Source: Deroplatys truncata (taxonomy: Eukaryota; Arthropoda; Insecta; Mantodea; Mantidae). From it: a DNA stretch of 64,000 bases. How positions within the stretch are numbered: the first letter of the stretch is position 1; each line of letters begins with the position of its first letter. Below, in pieces: positions 45,807-58,402 of this stretch. A program made the position numbers and the translations under genes. A model generated the notes under the pieces. It was not told the DNA's origin and ran no database searches. It saw only the letters and a list, made by a program, of their open reading frames with translations. Where the stretch lies: positions 135,687,142 through 135,751,141 of the forward strand of contig CM060986.1 in the NCBI GenBank assembly GCA_030765065.1, written 5' to 3'.

Positions 45807-46537
45807 CTTTGCCTTTGAGGCCTGTGAAAGCCCAATTCTCTTTTATTTTTTAACATTTCACGAGTTAAATGCCGCATACCGTTGTTGCATTATTGTCATT
45901 TCACACTTGGAGAAAGTACTTTGCATAGTTGTTGTCTCAAAGGTGAAGTATCTCGATTTTTAATCCTTTGGATCCCACCAGCATGTAAATGTATGCTTTT
46001 TTTCTTATTTGCCCACATGAATGGAATGCAGAGATTTGAAACATTTTCCTCGAGACTTGAAATCCAAGTTCTTCGGACGTGACATCAATGAAGTTCCATA
46101 AAACAAAGTCCAACTGTGAAGTATGTCCAAGACAGGGAGTCAGAAAAGCTAAAAATCAGTGCAAAAAGTGTGCATTTGTATTTATGACCAATATGCCCAT
46201 TTTGTATGCAAAAATTGATACTAACCTTGTCTCACCAGAAGTTATATTGTATTTATTCATAATACTATGCTTTATAAATAATATTTGTTGTATTTGACCA
46301 CAGGCAGAGAAAAATGCTAAAATTCGGTGTGAAAAGTGTGATAGTTTTATTTGTGGCCAATTTGGCCATTTTGCATGAGAAAACTGTTAATACCCTTGTC
46401 TTACCAGAAATTATATTGTATTTTTATAATATTCTGCTTTATAATTAATATTTGTTGTATTTTACGTTATTATTTTTTTAAATTTGAGGCATATGACTCC
46501 ATCAGCATGTTACTGCAACTTGAAAACACCAGTACAG
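45807..46537 (+). mobile_element. Possible piggyBac-derived insert
   Basis: A 731-bp insert in a family H copy is flanked by TTAA at 45803-45806 and 46538-46541, exactly where the host repeat has a single TTAA-like site. TTAA is the obligatory target of piggyBac elements. It holds remnants of a cysteine-rich tail like that at the end of piggyBac transposases. Convincing terminal inverted repeats are not visible, so the call rests on target site plus the cysteine motif. Confidence 0.45.
46079..46370 (+). pseudogene. Cys-rich transposase tail remnant, duplicated
   Basis: The frame beginning MTSMKFHKTKSNCEVCPRQG continues VRKAKNQCKKCAFVF, a CxxC-x11-CxxC arrangement like the zinc-binding C-terminus of piggyBac-type transposases. 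The next about 155 bp (from about 46311) is a diverged tandem copy that reads AKIRCEKCDSFICGQFGHFA before a stop, preserving C-x2-C-x4-C-x4-H. No upstream DDD catalytic region is recognisable in the insert. It is a broken fragment and the family call is tentative. Confidence 0.4.
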
Positions 46538-46734
46538 TTAAGATATAACAAAGAATATTTCGGAAATGCTTAACCCCCCCCAAATTTTATTTCACATAAA
46601 GTGTGGGCCTTAATGAGCTCTACATAGCTCTCATAACGAGCTCTCTTTGTGTAGTAAGATTGTCTCTATCTCTTACGGTTTATCAATTATACAGAAGTCA
46701 TTCAGAGGACTTCAGAAGCTGGAGAAAGAGATCA

Positions 46735-47035
46735 TGTTGCCGTAGCACAGTAAGCTAAAACAAAATGCGTCCGTTCGATTCCATCCATTGGGGTGTGGAT
46801 TTTGAATTGTGGGTATAGGACGGTGCCCACTAAGCATCGTGAGGAAATTGAGGAGTTGCGATAGGCAGCGATCCCGGTCACGAAACCAACATTCCGCCTG
46901 GGGTATGTGTAATTCTGGCCACATCATCTGCCCGTATCGGTTGGATAATCGCCCACCTCCATGGTATTTAAAGGGCGTGATACCGGCAGTCGGGTTGGTA
47001 GGCCCAGGCCAAACGGACTGCAGCAACATAGAATT
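46735..47035 (+). mobile_element. tRNA-derived SINE, family S2
   Basis: The head has box A-like TAGCACAGTAAGC near 46743 and a perfect box B, GTTCGATTCC, at 46773-46782. A GC-rich body of about 230 bp follows (GGACGGTGCCCACTAAGC to GGCCCAGGCCAAACGG), with a tail of AATTATTATTTATG. The body is far more GC-rich than the surroundings. Long ORFs on both strands here come from composition, not from a gene. Confidence 0.6.
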
Positions 47036-47194
47036 ATTATTTATGTATTATTTCCAATCCTTATATACTTTGTTTCATTCACTAACTCATTCGACTTCTG
47101 ATTTTCTGTAAAAAAATTCACTAAATAAATAATCTCCACAAAACGATCTATAGAACAGATGATACAAGTAAAATACAGCAATTTGGTTCCTACA

Positions 47195-47320
47195 AGTCAG
47201 ATAGCATAGGCTATAATGGTTGTATCTCGCATACAGGAGGCCAGGGTTCAACCTTTCTTGTACCGGTCTTCCTGAGTCGTAGGTAAACTCCACATTGAAC
47301 AACATATTAAAACAAATATA
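47195..47320 (+). mobile_element. Possible SINE fragment
   Basis: A box B-like GGGTTCAACCT near 47236 follows a box A-like AGCATAGGCTATAATGG. Short and single-copy here. Confidence 0.3.
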
Positions 47321-47522
47321 AATAAAATAGATGACACTGTAAGTGGGCAGCACAACTAAGACCGTCTTTCGAAAAGTTATCATTCACCAAAATGGACGAG
47401 AAGACGACTACAATAATGCACTTTTCCAGGCATACATCGATTCATATATGTCAAATAGCCAACAGGGAACAAATAAAAGATTGCGATATACTGTCGCTAT
47501 TAGAACGACGTTAGCTAACGTA

Positions 47523-47610
47523 ACCGAGCGAGGTGGCGCAGGCGGTAGCACGCGTGACTCACATTCGGAAGGTCGTGGATATTTGTTATTTGTCTGAAGT
47601 CACAGTCAAT
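47523..47610 (+). mobile_element. SINE head fragment (CGAGCGAGGTGGCGCAG type)
   Basis: CCGAGCGAGGTGGCGCAG, then GGCGGTAGCACGCGTGACTC and ACATTCGGAAGGTCGTGG, is the tRNA-like head of a SINE type that recurs in many insects. Box B is lost and the sequence reverts to AT-rich DNA after about 47600. Confidence 0.55.
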
Positions 47611-48215
47611 TGATTTGTACGCTTGTGTCAATTTACGCGGCTTCCTATGAAGAAAACCGTGATGAAACTGTACTAGGAACGAAAGCTAGAAAATAATACA
47701 CAAATAAAGTAATGTTAAGGAATGGTAGTCACTGCAGGTAAAAGCAAATTATTTGCAAAATATGAGGACGAAAATTATGACATAAGGCTGCATCTATACA
47801 AACAGTACTTTTCGTTGTCTGCATAATATGTAAACCGCCTAATAAATGGTTTTCCATAATTAGTATATAGCAAGTTTAAATGTTGCAAAGCTACCGCAAT
47901 TGCCAGATACGATCCCAGCAGTTGATATAATTATGATTGTTGGTATAACAGAATCTTGTTGCCGTTTCTGTAGCACCGTTTTACTGTATTATTACTGTAA
48001 TCACTCTACTGCGGTGTAAATAAAATTTTATAGGACAACCTTCCTCCAAAACACCTTATTATTGCAGATGATCAGTTTGACCTGGCCTACGCAAAATTTG
48101 CAAACGCGCAGTCTGCAGTGTTTTCTATGTATGTCATATTAAAACAACGATTGTGGAAATGAAACGCAAGCATAATATTTTAGAATCAAAATTAGTTATT
48201 TGCAGTTGAAATAGT
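47611..48215. other. no recognisable feature
   Basis: AT-rich unique-looking sequence. Confidence 0.35.
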
Positions 48216-49118
48216 TGTATTGTATTTCGACTGTTGGGGAGCCGAACTTTAAGTAGTTGCAACCGCACGTATAGTACCCGGTTTCCGATAGCCTTCGCCC
48301 CAAATATACTTTCCGGTGGCCTTTGCCCCAAATGTTTAAAAAATATTAACTTTGTAATTTTGGCTGTTTCTTTAAATATTATATATTATGTTTGCCTCGG
48401 CTGCGTCAGTATTTATATTTTTTTAGAGACATGAATGTCTTAGCAGGGAGTGGTGCGACTGAAGAATGTAGGCTTACACAGATTTTAAGTTTTTCTTCAC
48501 TCCATTTATTAATGCTTGACACGATTTAAAAACACTTTACTCATATAATGAGCTGTGAGATTCTTTTGTTAATTACTTGCACTTTTTAACACGTAAACTA
48601 TTTTTGTCTCACACTGAATACGTATTCAACTTCTCGAGGACTTTTCTCGCGTGTTGGTTAGGAACAATGTCTACAAGCAACTGACTTCTGTATTTGTAAA
48701 TTTTGCTATATTTCAGTTTCTAACTGGCTAATCCTAGTCCAATAGAATACCTTCATTTAACTAAAGCTTTTTCTGGTTGTTGATTGGCTATTTTATAAAC
48801 TATGTCAAAAATTACATTATTGTTGCTCCAAGAATGACTAGTAGCATTATTAAACCTTCAAATTTATTATTGCCTCATTGTTACCTCATTGTTAGCAAGT
48901 TTTAACCTATTTTTCTCACAGCTCCTACATTATTAAACTACGTGATACATTCACATAACATTACTATATGTATACAATAATATAAACATATAATATGACT
49001 GTAATATACACTTTTTATATATTGTTACATACACATTTTGCTTTAAGGCGGGCTGTTATTGAATTTATATATTATATAATTAGACTGAAATCATTTAAGT
49101 GTTAAAAATACTGCCTCA
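48216..49118 (+). mobile_element. Solo LTR, family L
   Basis: It starts TGTATTGTATTTCGACTG and ends ATACTGCCTCA (903 bp), closely similar to 33428-34305. The flanks ATAGT and CAGTC do not give a clear duplication. Confidence 0.75.
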
Positions 49119-49734
49119 CAGTCCACTAGATTAATGATGGTAGAACATTTGTTACACTAATAGAACACATGAATCCATTAGAGACATATTGCTAAAGAGA
49201 GTAAAATAACAAAAGTAATAATCTTTTCTAGATCAGAAGTAACATAAGGTTTATCATATGGGTATGAGTTTGTTATTCTATTACAAATATGATTCTAATG
49301 TTTTCAGTAGTGACAATATAACAACCTTATTTAATGTTATATGTAATTCTGTTTTACGACATCAATCAGGAGCCGTTTCACATTTCCTGACACTTCATGC
49401 ACATTAGGTAAGCTACTTGATAGTTTAACATAACCCTCATGTAGAGGGGTATTAAGAGAGTAGAGGAGTATTTTTTCTTTTAATTGCGGAAAAAATTATT
49501 GAAGACAACGCGAAGAAACGAGGTAAATAAACCTTTTTTTCTTAATTTTCTTCCACTTTTGAATGAATAAATCTGATTAGGAAAATAACTACATCTAGAT
49601 GTTGTTTTAGAATATTTTGAAATCATTTTGAAAACTCTCTTTAATAGTACATAAACACCTACAGGTCTTTTAGTCAATTATGAATAAGTAATTGATTTAA
49701 TTTGACAATTAGATTTTCTTTATCAACTCTCTTT

Positions 49735-49740
<6 letters not shown>

Positions 49741-49780
<40 letters not shown>
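49741..49780. repeat. (TA)n microsatellite
   Basis: An uninterrupted TA run of about 19 units, self-complementary and able to extrude a hairpin. Confidence 0.95.
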
Positions 49781-49783
<3 letters not shown>

Positions 49784-50044
49784 CATAAACACACACAGTT
49801 ACTTCAACTAATTTTTAATTAGCAAAAGATTTTGTTTGAGATTTAGATTTTCATATCCAAGTCATTGTTTGTTTCTATTACTTAGGTTATAAATATCCGT
49901 TATTACAATCGTAAACCATGCCTATCTAAATGGCGCTTCATAACCGAGAAATAAATACACTAATAAATAAATAATATCAACGAAAGGAAGAAGAGAAAAA
50001 TGAAAACTGAAAGATTCAGTATCTATTGCCTCTTGTTTAGATAT

Positions 50045-50098
50045 TTATTATTATTATTATTATTTTTTATTATTATCATCATCATCACCATCATCATC
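50045..50098 (+). repeat. (ATT)n/(ATC)n microsatellite
   Basis: TTA units pass into ATC units with minor interruptions. Confidence 0.9.
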
Positions 50099-50617
50099 GG
50101 AATTTCAGAATGGTCAGTGGGAAGGACAAATGTGGGCAGACCTTAAAGTTTTGGGATTCAGACTTGAAACAGGCCCTGGTGGCCTAATCCTTGAAAATCT
50201 GGAGAAGAAGAATATCACCACCTTCATTGTCATAATTATCCACGTATTAAACTGTAAAATTACCTCCATGACTCATTGAAACTATATTCAAGAACTGGGG
50301 ATTCGACAGGACAAGTAACTAACTCTTAAAACGGTTCGAAATTTACACAGCAAGCAAACCACCTCCTGAAAATGCTGTATCAACTATTTTTACAATAACT
50401 AATACATAAATGCACAAAGAAAAATTAATCTTAGTGGTCATTCACAGTGAAAAATTGTATTTAAACACATGAAAAAGCGAATGGCGTGAAAGTAATAAAC
50501 AATTTCTGAAACAAATAAAAATTGTAATATAAACATAAAATTGTTTTGTATTTACCTATATAATATGAGATGTTGGTTAACATATACAAGATAATAATAA
50601 ATGTGGAAGAATTTCTA

Positions 50618-51230
50618 ATTTCTCTACCATGTACATAGCAGGCAGAGAAGGTATTGCATTCCTCCCAAAAATTCGATACCGAGATTTCATCGGAAATACA
50701 CGTTTTGAGCCCTCCGAATCCAAAAAAAATATTCCTAAAAAAAGTCGGATAAGTTCAAAACTTGATATTTAAGTTCAGTATCTTCCAAGAGTGTGACATG
50801 AAGATTTCCAAGAAAATCTCTCCACCCCAACAGCACTTTACATGGAACATTTTTCGAAAAAAATTCATTTTCTAAAAAATAGCTCTAATAATTTTGTCTG
50901 AAGTACCATATTTCCAAGACAAATAAAATGTATATCTTGAATTTTCTGGGAATAGCCTAGGAAGTCCTCTTCATTCGGAAAGAATTTTGTATAATCTCCG
51001 GATTGCATGGAAACAGTATGGAATTCAGAAGCCATCATATAGCGCTCTGTTCTTAAACATTTGACATACCTGTTCTTTTTGTATTTATAACGAATGTGTA
51101 ATGTTAGTATTTCTGCATAGGTTTATTTGCATTAAAGCGTAATATAAATATAAACTTTACTAAGTATAGCTTGTATACTCGCTAATAAACGATAAGGGTA
51201 GAGAAAGCCATGTGAATGTATCACATCAGA
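50618..51230 (-). mobile_element. Family H copy, internally shortened
   Basis: The rc 3' end is AATTTCTCTACCATGTACAT (with the long hairpin to GGCAGAGAAGGT) and the 5' end TATCACATCAGA at 51230. The (GT)n tract and part of the centre are missing (613 bp). Confidence 0.8.
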
Positions 51231-53492
51231 ATTTTTCAACAGATGTCATTTTCCTACAGTTTTCCTACGTTGTGGTTTGCGTTTTATGTCTAACAAGGTT
51301 TTGTAAGTTCTTTTTAATCTTTTAGTAACTTATGAAATGAAATGAGATGGTGTTTTATACTCCCATGTATGTCTTTGGCTTTTCAATGGAGAAAGAATTA
51401 TCAAAATCGGTGGAGTGACTTTATCTACACACAAATTTTTTGTCTTTATAATATTAATGCAGATTCGATTGACTTTATCGTAAACAAAAATAATTTAAGC
51501 TTCAAAATTTATGTTTACCGTTCAGTTCATGAGGAATAGTATGAGTATTATGAAGGATTACAAGAATTAATAGTTCGACAAGTGTTTACGTTTGCTTTGC
51601 GTTCTCAGATGGATACCATTGGAAAAGTTACTTGTAATTAGAAATATAGAAATACAAAATACAGAAGAAGAGTTTACTGAAACGTTTAATATTGTAGTGG
51701 TTGGTTGCCACAAGGTAACAAATGGCCCCGTATCAAGTGGTCATGCGATAGGATACCAAAAAAGAGGAACGTACAATACAAAGAAAGGCAGGTATCCGTA
51801 GAGAGCCAGCCGGCCCGACAGACGAGTTAACAACTGTTTGGTCCAAACAAGTCCGTAATTCAAGCGAGAACCAGAGCAAAACGTGTAGAGGACACGATAT
51901 TTCTTAACGTATTTCACAGCGGAATGCTGTTCCCGAGGAACCTGGTTCGTGTAAGGTGGTGCAACATCGGAATGTCTGGCTATCGCGGTCATTTTCTGCA
52001 CGCTGGCGGTCCTCTAAGGACCTGAGAGTCGCATAATCATAGCTCTAGTAATCTGTGAAGACAGGAATTTTCAGTAATTCGGTAAAAATTGTAATTTTTG
52101 TGATAATTATTGCTCATGGATTAGGGTTTATAAAACTGCTTCCGCTTCCATAATTTTATTTTTACTTCTCGTATAAGAAACTGCTGGAGGACAACCCAAA
52201 GCGGGCCAACACAAATCGGGTGACTCCTGCACCCTCTTCTTCGTCCTTTTAATGGCCAGAGACCCATTTTCGAACCGAGAACCCAAAGGACCTCACAAAG
52301 CTGACTCGGCTCCATTCTAGACCTTCCAACATGAAAGCATTCTATGCCGGAAACTAAATCCGGATCTCCTACTCCGAAGAGACTACCTTACCGGTCACCA
52401 AAGGGGCTGTCTCTCTGTTGATTTTAAATACAAACGTGATTTTGGGTGTTCTTCTTCCTCCTTCCCTTCTGCCTTTTCTTTTTACAAATTTCCACCTCAT
52501 TAAATTCAATTATTTTACTATAATATTGTCTGTATCTTCATTAATCCTTAAGTTACTAATGTAACGGCTATCACTCTTACAAATAAATACATTGTAATAT
52601 ATAGATGTAGTGTGTAAATTAATCAAGGTCCCATCTTTAATTAGATACTATTCTGAACGCATCTAATTAATAATACGCTCGTCTATCATTAAAAGCACAA
52701 CTAACATTATACGAATAAATTTGCAAATGTTCATCAGGAATAATAGGGCTGTGGGAGTCCCCCAATTGGCCTGATATTTTGCCCTCATTCTGAGGGCTTA
52801 ATCAATAGAAGGAAATGTTACTAAGATAGAACTCAGTTCAAATTCAACCAATACCTTATATTCAACCACTTCTGTTGTCTCTCGAGGATGTTTGCGAGTT
52901 CAAAACAATCGAATTTATTTGCTTTGCTATTTCTAATAGTCCGTCGTTTCAATTCATAGAAGTTTTAATGTAATCAGATGTATTTGTAGCCGTGGAATAG
53001 CGGTACTAACAAATATCAGTATTAGTGTCTGTGAATAATATCGGTTGGTTACAGGGTAAAGGCAGAGTTTCCATAAGCATCTTTCATTTGTTGTATATTG
53101 TGTATTGTCAAGGCCAATAAACGGATCAATCAGTCAATCAATCTGCATCATCCGTTTTCCAAGCTTGCCGAGGAATGACCTTAGCCTTTAGTAACCTCTT
53201 TTTATTTTCAGTGATCACGAGCGTAGGCTATGCTATTTAAAGGGAATGAAATTGTAATTAATATTTGGAAGCAAATTCAAGGCACTCAAATGATACAGAA
53301 AACAAATTACGAGATCTGCATTACCACAGAAATCCGAAGTTATAAGAGTTATCCATGCAGAGATATATTTTTAGGCCGAAGACTGACTCAGGCGTTCGGA
53401 CGTGATCTGCTTTCTTCAATAATGCTACGACATGAAGTTGGAAAATTACATCTCCTACTAATTTAAATTACAAAGGGATTTTATTTGTCAAA
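51231..53492. other. mostly unrecognised sequence
   Basis: Apart from a SINE-like element at 52120-52430 there are only short ORFs without motifs. Confidence 0.35.
52120..52430 (-). mobile_element. Possible tRNA-derived SINE
   Basis: On the minus strand a head-like stretch CCTTTGGTGACCGGTAAGG, with CTTCGGAGTAGGAGATCCGG, is followed by a GC-rich body that ends near 52120 in AT-rich sequence. The box A-like part is good and box B weak. Only one copy is present here. Confidence 0.4.
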
Positions 53493-54453
53493 TCTAATGT
53501 GTTACATTCACATGACTTTCTCTCCTCTTGTACAAACTATTTTTACAAAGTCTTATTCTCCATCTATTTCATAATAATCGAGATAAACATTTGCAGATAC
53601 GATCTATTGACATGCAAAGAGAATTACATTTTACACATAGCGACCAGTTCTAAAAATATTTGACTATCGCTTAAGGCCTACTATATTCTCCTTGTTTTGT
53701 ATTTGCAAGGGCAATATAGAAATACAGTAGCCTTTAAGCATAGACATATCTCTTAATAGCTGGTTGCTAGGTGCAGCACCATTCTCTTTGCCACAGATTA
53801 ATACTCCTTGCATATCCAAGGCAAAAAAAAAAAAAAATGAATAATGAACTCCCATTTGAGAAAATAAGTATTGAAAAATTTAAGGGAATAACAAGCAATA
53901 TCCCGAAAATGTTCACTCAACAAAAAAAATGTCTATGACATAAATTGTGTATTTTAACGCGATCTACATTTTTTGTGTAGTAAAATTTTGTCTATCTCTT
54001 ATGGTTTACCAGTTATGCAAATGTCGTTCACAATGAAGAATACTTTTGGAGACATTCCCAGAAAATTCAAGATATACGTTTTATTTGTCATGAAAATATC
54101 TTAAACATATGATATTTTAATCAAAATCGTTACAGCCAGTTTTGAGAAAATTAAACTTTTCGAAACATGTTCCATGTAAAGAGTAATCTGGGGTGGGTGG
54201 ATTTTCTTGAAAACTTTCGTGTCGCATCTCTGGAAGATGCTGATCCTAAATACCAAGTTTGGTGTTTGCCCAACTGTTCCTTTCTGAGTTATGCTGTTCA
54301 CAGACAGACAGACACACACACACACACGGACATGTTTCCAAAAATACTTTTTTTGGATTCAGGGGGCTTCAAAACATGTATTTCCGGTGAAATCTTGGTA
54401 TCGAATTTGTGGATGGAATACAATACTTCCCCTACTTTACTAGTAGAGAAAGT
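53493..54453 (+). mobile_element. Family H copy, full length
   Basis: It starts TCTAATGTGTTACATTCACA and ends TTTACTAGTAGAGAAAGT before a six-A run (961 bp, among the longest). The recurring ORF is open for 99 codons (54167-54466, MFHVKSNLGWVDFLENFRVA...). The (CA)n tract is about 22 bases at 54308-54329. Confidence 0.85.
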
Positions 54454-54544
54454 AAAAAAGTCCTGACTAGGAATTTATAAATATTCTCAGCATTCTGAAT
54501 CCCTTATATGACTGTTTAAATGGAAGCTTTTTAATTTATCTAGA

Positions 54545-55350
54545 AATTTCTTATAGTAGGTAGAGTAAATATTGCATTCCATAAAATGATTTGATATCCA
54601 GGTTCCACGGAAACATATGTTTTGAGTCTCCCGAATCCCCCTACCCCCTCGCACACGTGAACAGCGTACCTTATTAAAAAATGAAAAGTCGCATACTTGG
54701 TGTTTAAACTTAGCATATTCTGAACATATCACACACGATTTTTCAAGAAAATTCCATCACCAAACCACCCTTTACATGGAAAAGGTTAAGGTTCTCCAAA
54801 ATGGCTGTTAAATCTTAGATTAAAATAATACAATGTAGTAGAAACATTTACATGATTAATAAAATATATATCTTGAATGCTCTGCGAAGTCCTCTTCCTT
54901 GCGAATGGATTTTGTATTCTTTTGTACAACTGATAAAACATAAAAAATCCGACAGAAAGTTACTATACAAAGATGTACAACTTTTTAAAATACACAATTT
55001 ATTCCAAATAACTTTTTTAGCCTCAGCAATATATTCGTAATTACTGGTAATTTTTCAATATTTTGTCACTTTGAAGTCCTATCAGCATTCACTTGTTTCT
55101 TGCGATGTTATGGAAGGAGTATGAAATTTCAAAGTCAGCTTATAACAACCCACTTTTTAATTATTTGGCGATCACGTCAGCTCCCTGTACTCTCTTTGTA
55201 CCTACAAGTAAATGTGAAATAAAATATTTCAGCAAATGTATATCTCAGTTAACATGAAATAGACAAAAATAATTTTGCAACAATAGTTTTTGGAAGCTAT
55301 ACAGAATTAAATGACAGTGCTAAGAAAATTTCATGATGTAACACATCAGA
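54545..55350 (-). mobile_element. Family H copy, older
   Basis: A reverse copy with a decayed 3' terminus (TTATAGTAGGTAGAGTAAAT) and 5' end GATGTAACACATCAGA at 55350. All central landmarks are present though diverged, and the (GT)n tract is lost. Confidence 0.75.
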
Positions 55351-55363
55351 TTCCTTAATTTCG

Positions 55364-55989
55364 CTACTGCTTACTTATAGTAAGTAGAAGAAGTATTTAT
55401 TTATTCCATCTAAAAATTCAATATCAAGATTTCACTGGAAACAAATTTTGAGGTTCTCCGAGTCCGAAATAAATTTTAGAAAAAGGTTCATGTGTATGCG
55501 GTGTGCTTTTAACACCATACAAAAAAAGTCGGATTTAGTACCAAACTTGGTATTTAAGTTCAGCATCTCCCAAGGATTCAACATGAAGATTTTCAAAAAC
55601 AAATACCACTTATATGGAATAATATTAGTTAGTCTTTATTTTCCCTATTTTGATTAAAATATCATATCTTTAAGATACATGCTTGACAAATGCATATGAC
55701 TAGCAAATGGTAAGACATAGACAAAAACTTACTATGCAAAAATATGGATATTTTTAAAACACACTTTGTCAAAGAATTTTTGTGGCATTTGAGGTTTCTG
55801 AGGGTCACACTCTTTTTTTAAAGATTTGAATATCACTCCAGTATTCTGTAGTCCTCATATACCTTCAACGAAACGTGTAATGAAACTATTTCTATAAGCA
55901 TCTATCTGGATTAACCACAAGTAGACAAAATAATAAGCTTTTGTAGGAATAGTTTACTAGGTAGAGAAAACTATGTGTAACACACCAGA
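55364..55989 (-). mobile_element. Family H copy, internally deleted
   Basis: The rc 3' hairpin region TTACTTATAGTAAGTAGAAG is near 55369 and the 5' end TGTAACACACCAGA is at 55989. About 200 bp of the centre is missing. Confidence 0.75.
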
Positions 55990-56039
55990 TATTTTTGGCA
56001 TTACGGGTAACATTACCAAGACGTGTTTTGGTTTAAATT

Positions 56040-56278
56040 TTTCATTACGGAGAGTATGAAATTGAAAAGGCAACATAAGGCAAGTTTTTTTAATATATTT
56101 GACTATTGCTTCAGCCTCCTTAATATGACATGCGTAATGAACTCAATTCTGCACACATTAGTCGTCACTAACATGCAGTAGGTAGATAGAAACATAAACT
56201 TTTGTAAGATTTCTTTGCAGCAGAGATAAAAAATAAAGATCCTGGGTAGAGAAAGTCTTATGAATTTAACAGATCAGA
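56040..56278 (-). mobile_element. Family H 5' fragment
   Basis: Only the 5' third is present, ending GGGTAGAGAAAGTCTTATGA and AACAGATCAGA. It directly follows the previous copy, so it may be the remnant of an element into which that copy inserted. Confidence 0.65.
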
Positions 56279-58380
56279 TTTTTGCAGTGCACTACTCATT
56301 AAAAATGAATCTTAAAGGAGTCGGAAAACAAATTGCCACATAACATACAAATAACCCTTTAAAACACAGAGTTACCTTGAAAAGTTTATTTATTTACAGA
56401 TGTTAAGTCTTAAAATTCTAGAATTCCAATATTCTCTGTCCAGCGAGATATGCCATTAATACCACCAATAACACGAAGATTTCTGCTGAAGTTTTACCTA
56501 CCACTCGGAAACACAAGAGGATAGTCAAAAAACAAAAAAACAAACAAACGCGAAGCGTATTTTAGCGGGACTACCAAGCATTGTTTCGCCCACCGCAGAC
56601 GCGCGATTTAAATCGCTAAGATCCAGTCACACTTAACGTCGCGTGTCAAGCTCGTGCCCTAACGGCTTCAAATAACAGAACTCTAGAGAAGACCACCAAG
56701 GCGAAAAATTAGTAGACAATACATAATAGGCTATAGGGGAAGAATTATAGGTCAGGTTCTGGTGTCGTTACAATCGCACGCTATAATTTTGAATTAGGTA
56801 CAGTTCTCAAGCTAGGTCCTCATTTGAGGACCATTATTTCCTCTAAATCCTGCTAGGGGTAATAAATGGGCTCATCTTTGCAACAGGGAAATTTATCACT
56901 TCTCATTTAGGGCGGTGCCGTTCTAGCCCTCGTCAATCTCATATTTTTTTCCCCTCTTGTTTCTTCTGACATCCACGACGAGTGCATTAGCTCGAATTTC
57001 AAGCGGCACTTAAGCTACGTTTCTAACGCATACAAAGCTCTTCGTTTAGAAGATGTTAAGTTAATTAGACTGGAAGAGTGAGTGGGATGGGAGGATACGA
57101 CTTGCGTGCCAGACTCCTATTACAAATGTGTGGAAAAGTAGGAAGGTCCATACCTTTTAATCTGTTTCGCTTTAGAAAGCACCTTGCAGAGTATTCCAGT
57201 CGCTGGAACATCCTTCTTCATGACAGCCAAGTTTAAATCAACAACCAGACTCACAAAAACTTCACATCTGCAGTCCTTACACTAGTCACTAAAAATGTCA
57301 CCATGCAATACGACTAAAAAAATGAGGAGAACGTGGGGAAGAAAACATGTCTTCACTAATTAAGATATGCAGACACTTAACAGTTGTCCTACATAGCACT
57401 TAGCACCTTGGAAACTATATGTTCACTATAAAGCAAAAAGAAAACTGTCTTTGTGGCAGCGTGTAAACATTTTCAATTAGGAAAGTAAATAATTCAATTT
57501 ATTCCTGCCTAAACTTAAGAAGTACATAATGTGATTATGTTTTTGGAAATATGCAACATTTTAATCATGTAATTTCAAATTTCAACAAAATGTTATGAAA
57601 AACACAACGTTAGAATGAATAAACAAAACGAAATTGTAAAGAACGATTTTAAATTTTATATTTACAAATGCATCCTTTAAGTTTATTTGCTGTTTTACTT
57701 GTGCCTCAATGGAAGATTCTCTTAATGTTAATATTAGTTACATTTAATAAGCACCAAAACTGTTTACGTCGCGAATTCTGCGATTTACAGACAAAATCGG
57801 AATGACGAATTGAGAAACCTTAGAAAAAGAGAAAATTAAGTTGCCTGAGGTGGGCCTTGGCAGAATTAATACACATACACACATACACTGGCAGCTGCTC
57901 TGCTATACGTCGTTCTCAATTCTGTAGACACCTGTTGGAAATACTGCTCCAATTAAGGCAATTAATATTTGCAACGATAATTTCTTAATTTGTTTGCTTT
58001 AAAACTCTCATGAAAAATGGCCTCTGTAAGAAGAATTTGGCAATAAATTAGCCTTTATTTCTGCCTTAGAATCACGCAGAACGTTATAAAACTAGGTTAA
58101 TTGCTTAATATGCTCAAATTAAATCAACTTCAAGGATGCTTCCCCGAAAAGAGTTTCAAAATAGTGCTACAGTGCAATTTTAAAATATTTTCAGGCTAGG
58201 ACATGTTTTCCTCCTGCAGGTAAATAGCATTGCATGGTGTTCTTTGCAAAATACATTAGATGTCAAGGCTTTCTATCCCACTTTTTAAAGCAGGACAAAC
58301 TTAAAGCGAAACTACGAAAGCAGACAAAAAACAGGCACTAAAGCACATTAGATTTTAACTGCGAAATTAAATCACACGCT
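56279..58380. other. low-repeat region, no gene recognised
   Basis: No family H, LTR or SINE signature is visible. A GC-richer patch at about 56560-56700 has no motif. If the candidate first exon near 58.4 kb is real, this would be minus-strand intron. Confidence 0.35.
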
Positions 58381-58402
58381 TGGTAGTCGCGATGTCACTT
58401 AC

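Larger units (their letters stand above)
45531..46735 (+). mobile_element. Family H copy split by a TTAA-flanked insert
   Basis: The 5' part (TCCGGTGTGTTGCATTCACA onward) runs to 45806. The homologous sequence resumes at 46538 with AAGATATAACAAAGAATATT and continues to about 46735, where a SINE-like sequence replaces the 3' half. The 3' terminus is missing. Confidence 0.7.
49119..50617. other. AT-rich with microsatellites
   Basis: No gene is recognised. It contains a (TA)n run at 49741-49780 and a compound (ATT)n/(ATC)n run at 50045-50098. Confidence 0.4.

Noticed and set aside
46712..47111. Protein-coding gene on either strand (105 and 100 codon ORFs)
   Set aside because: The ORFs overlap on opposite strands in a GC-rich SINE body with a perfect box B, and have no domain signature.
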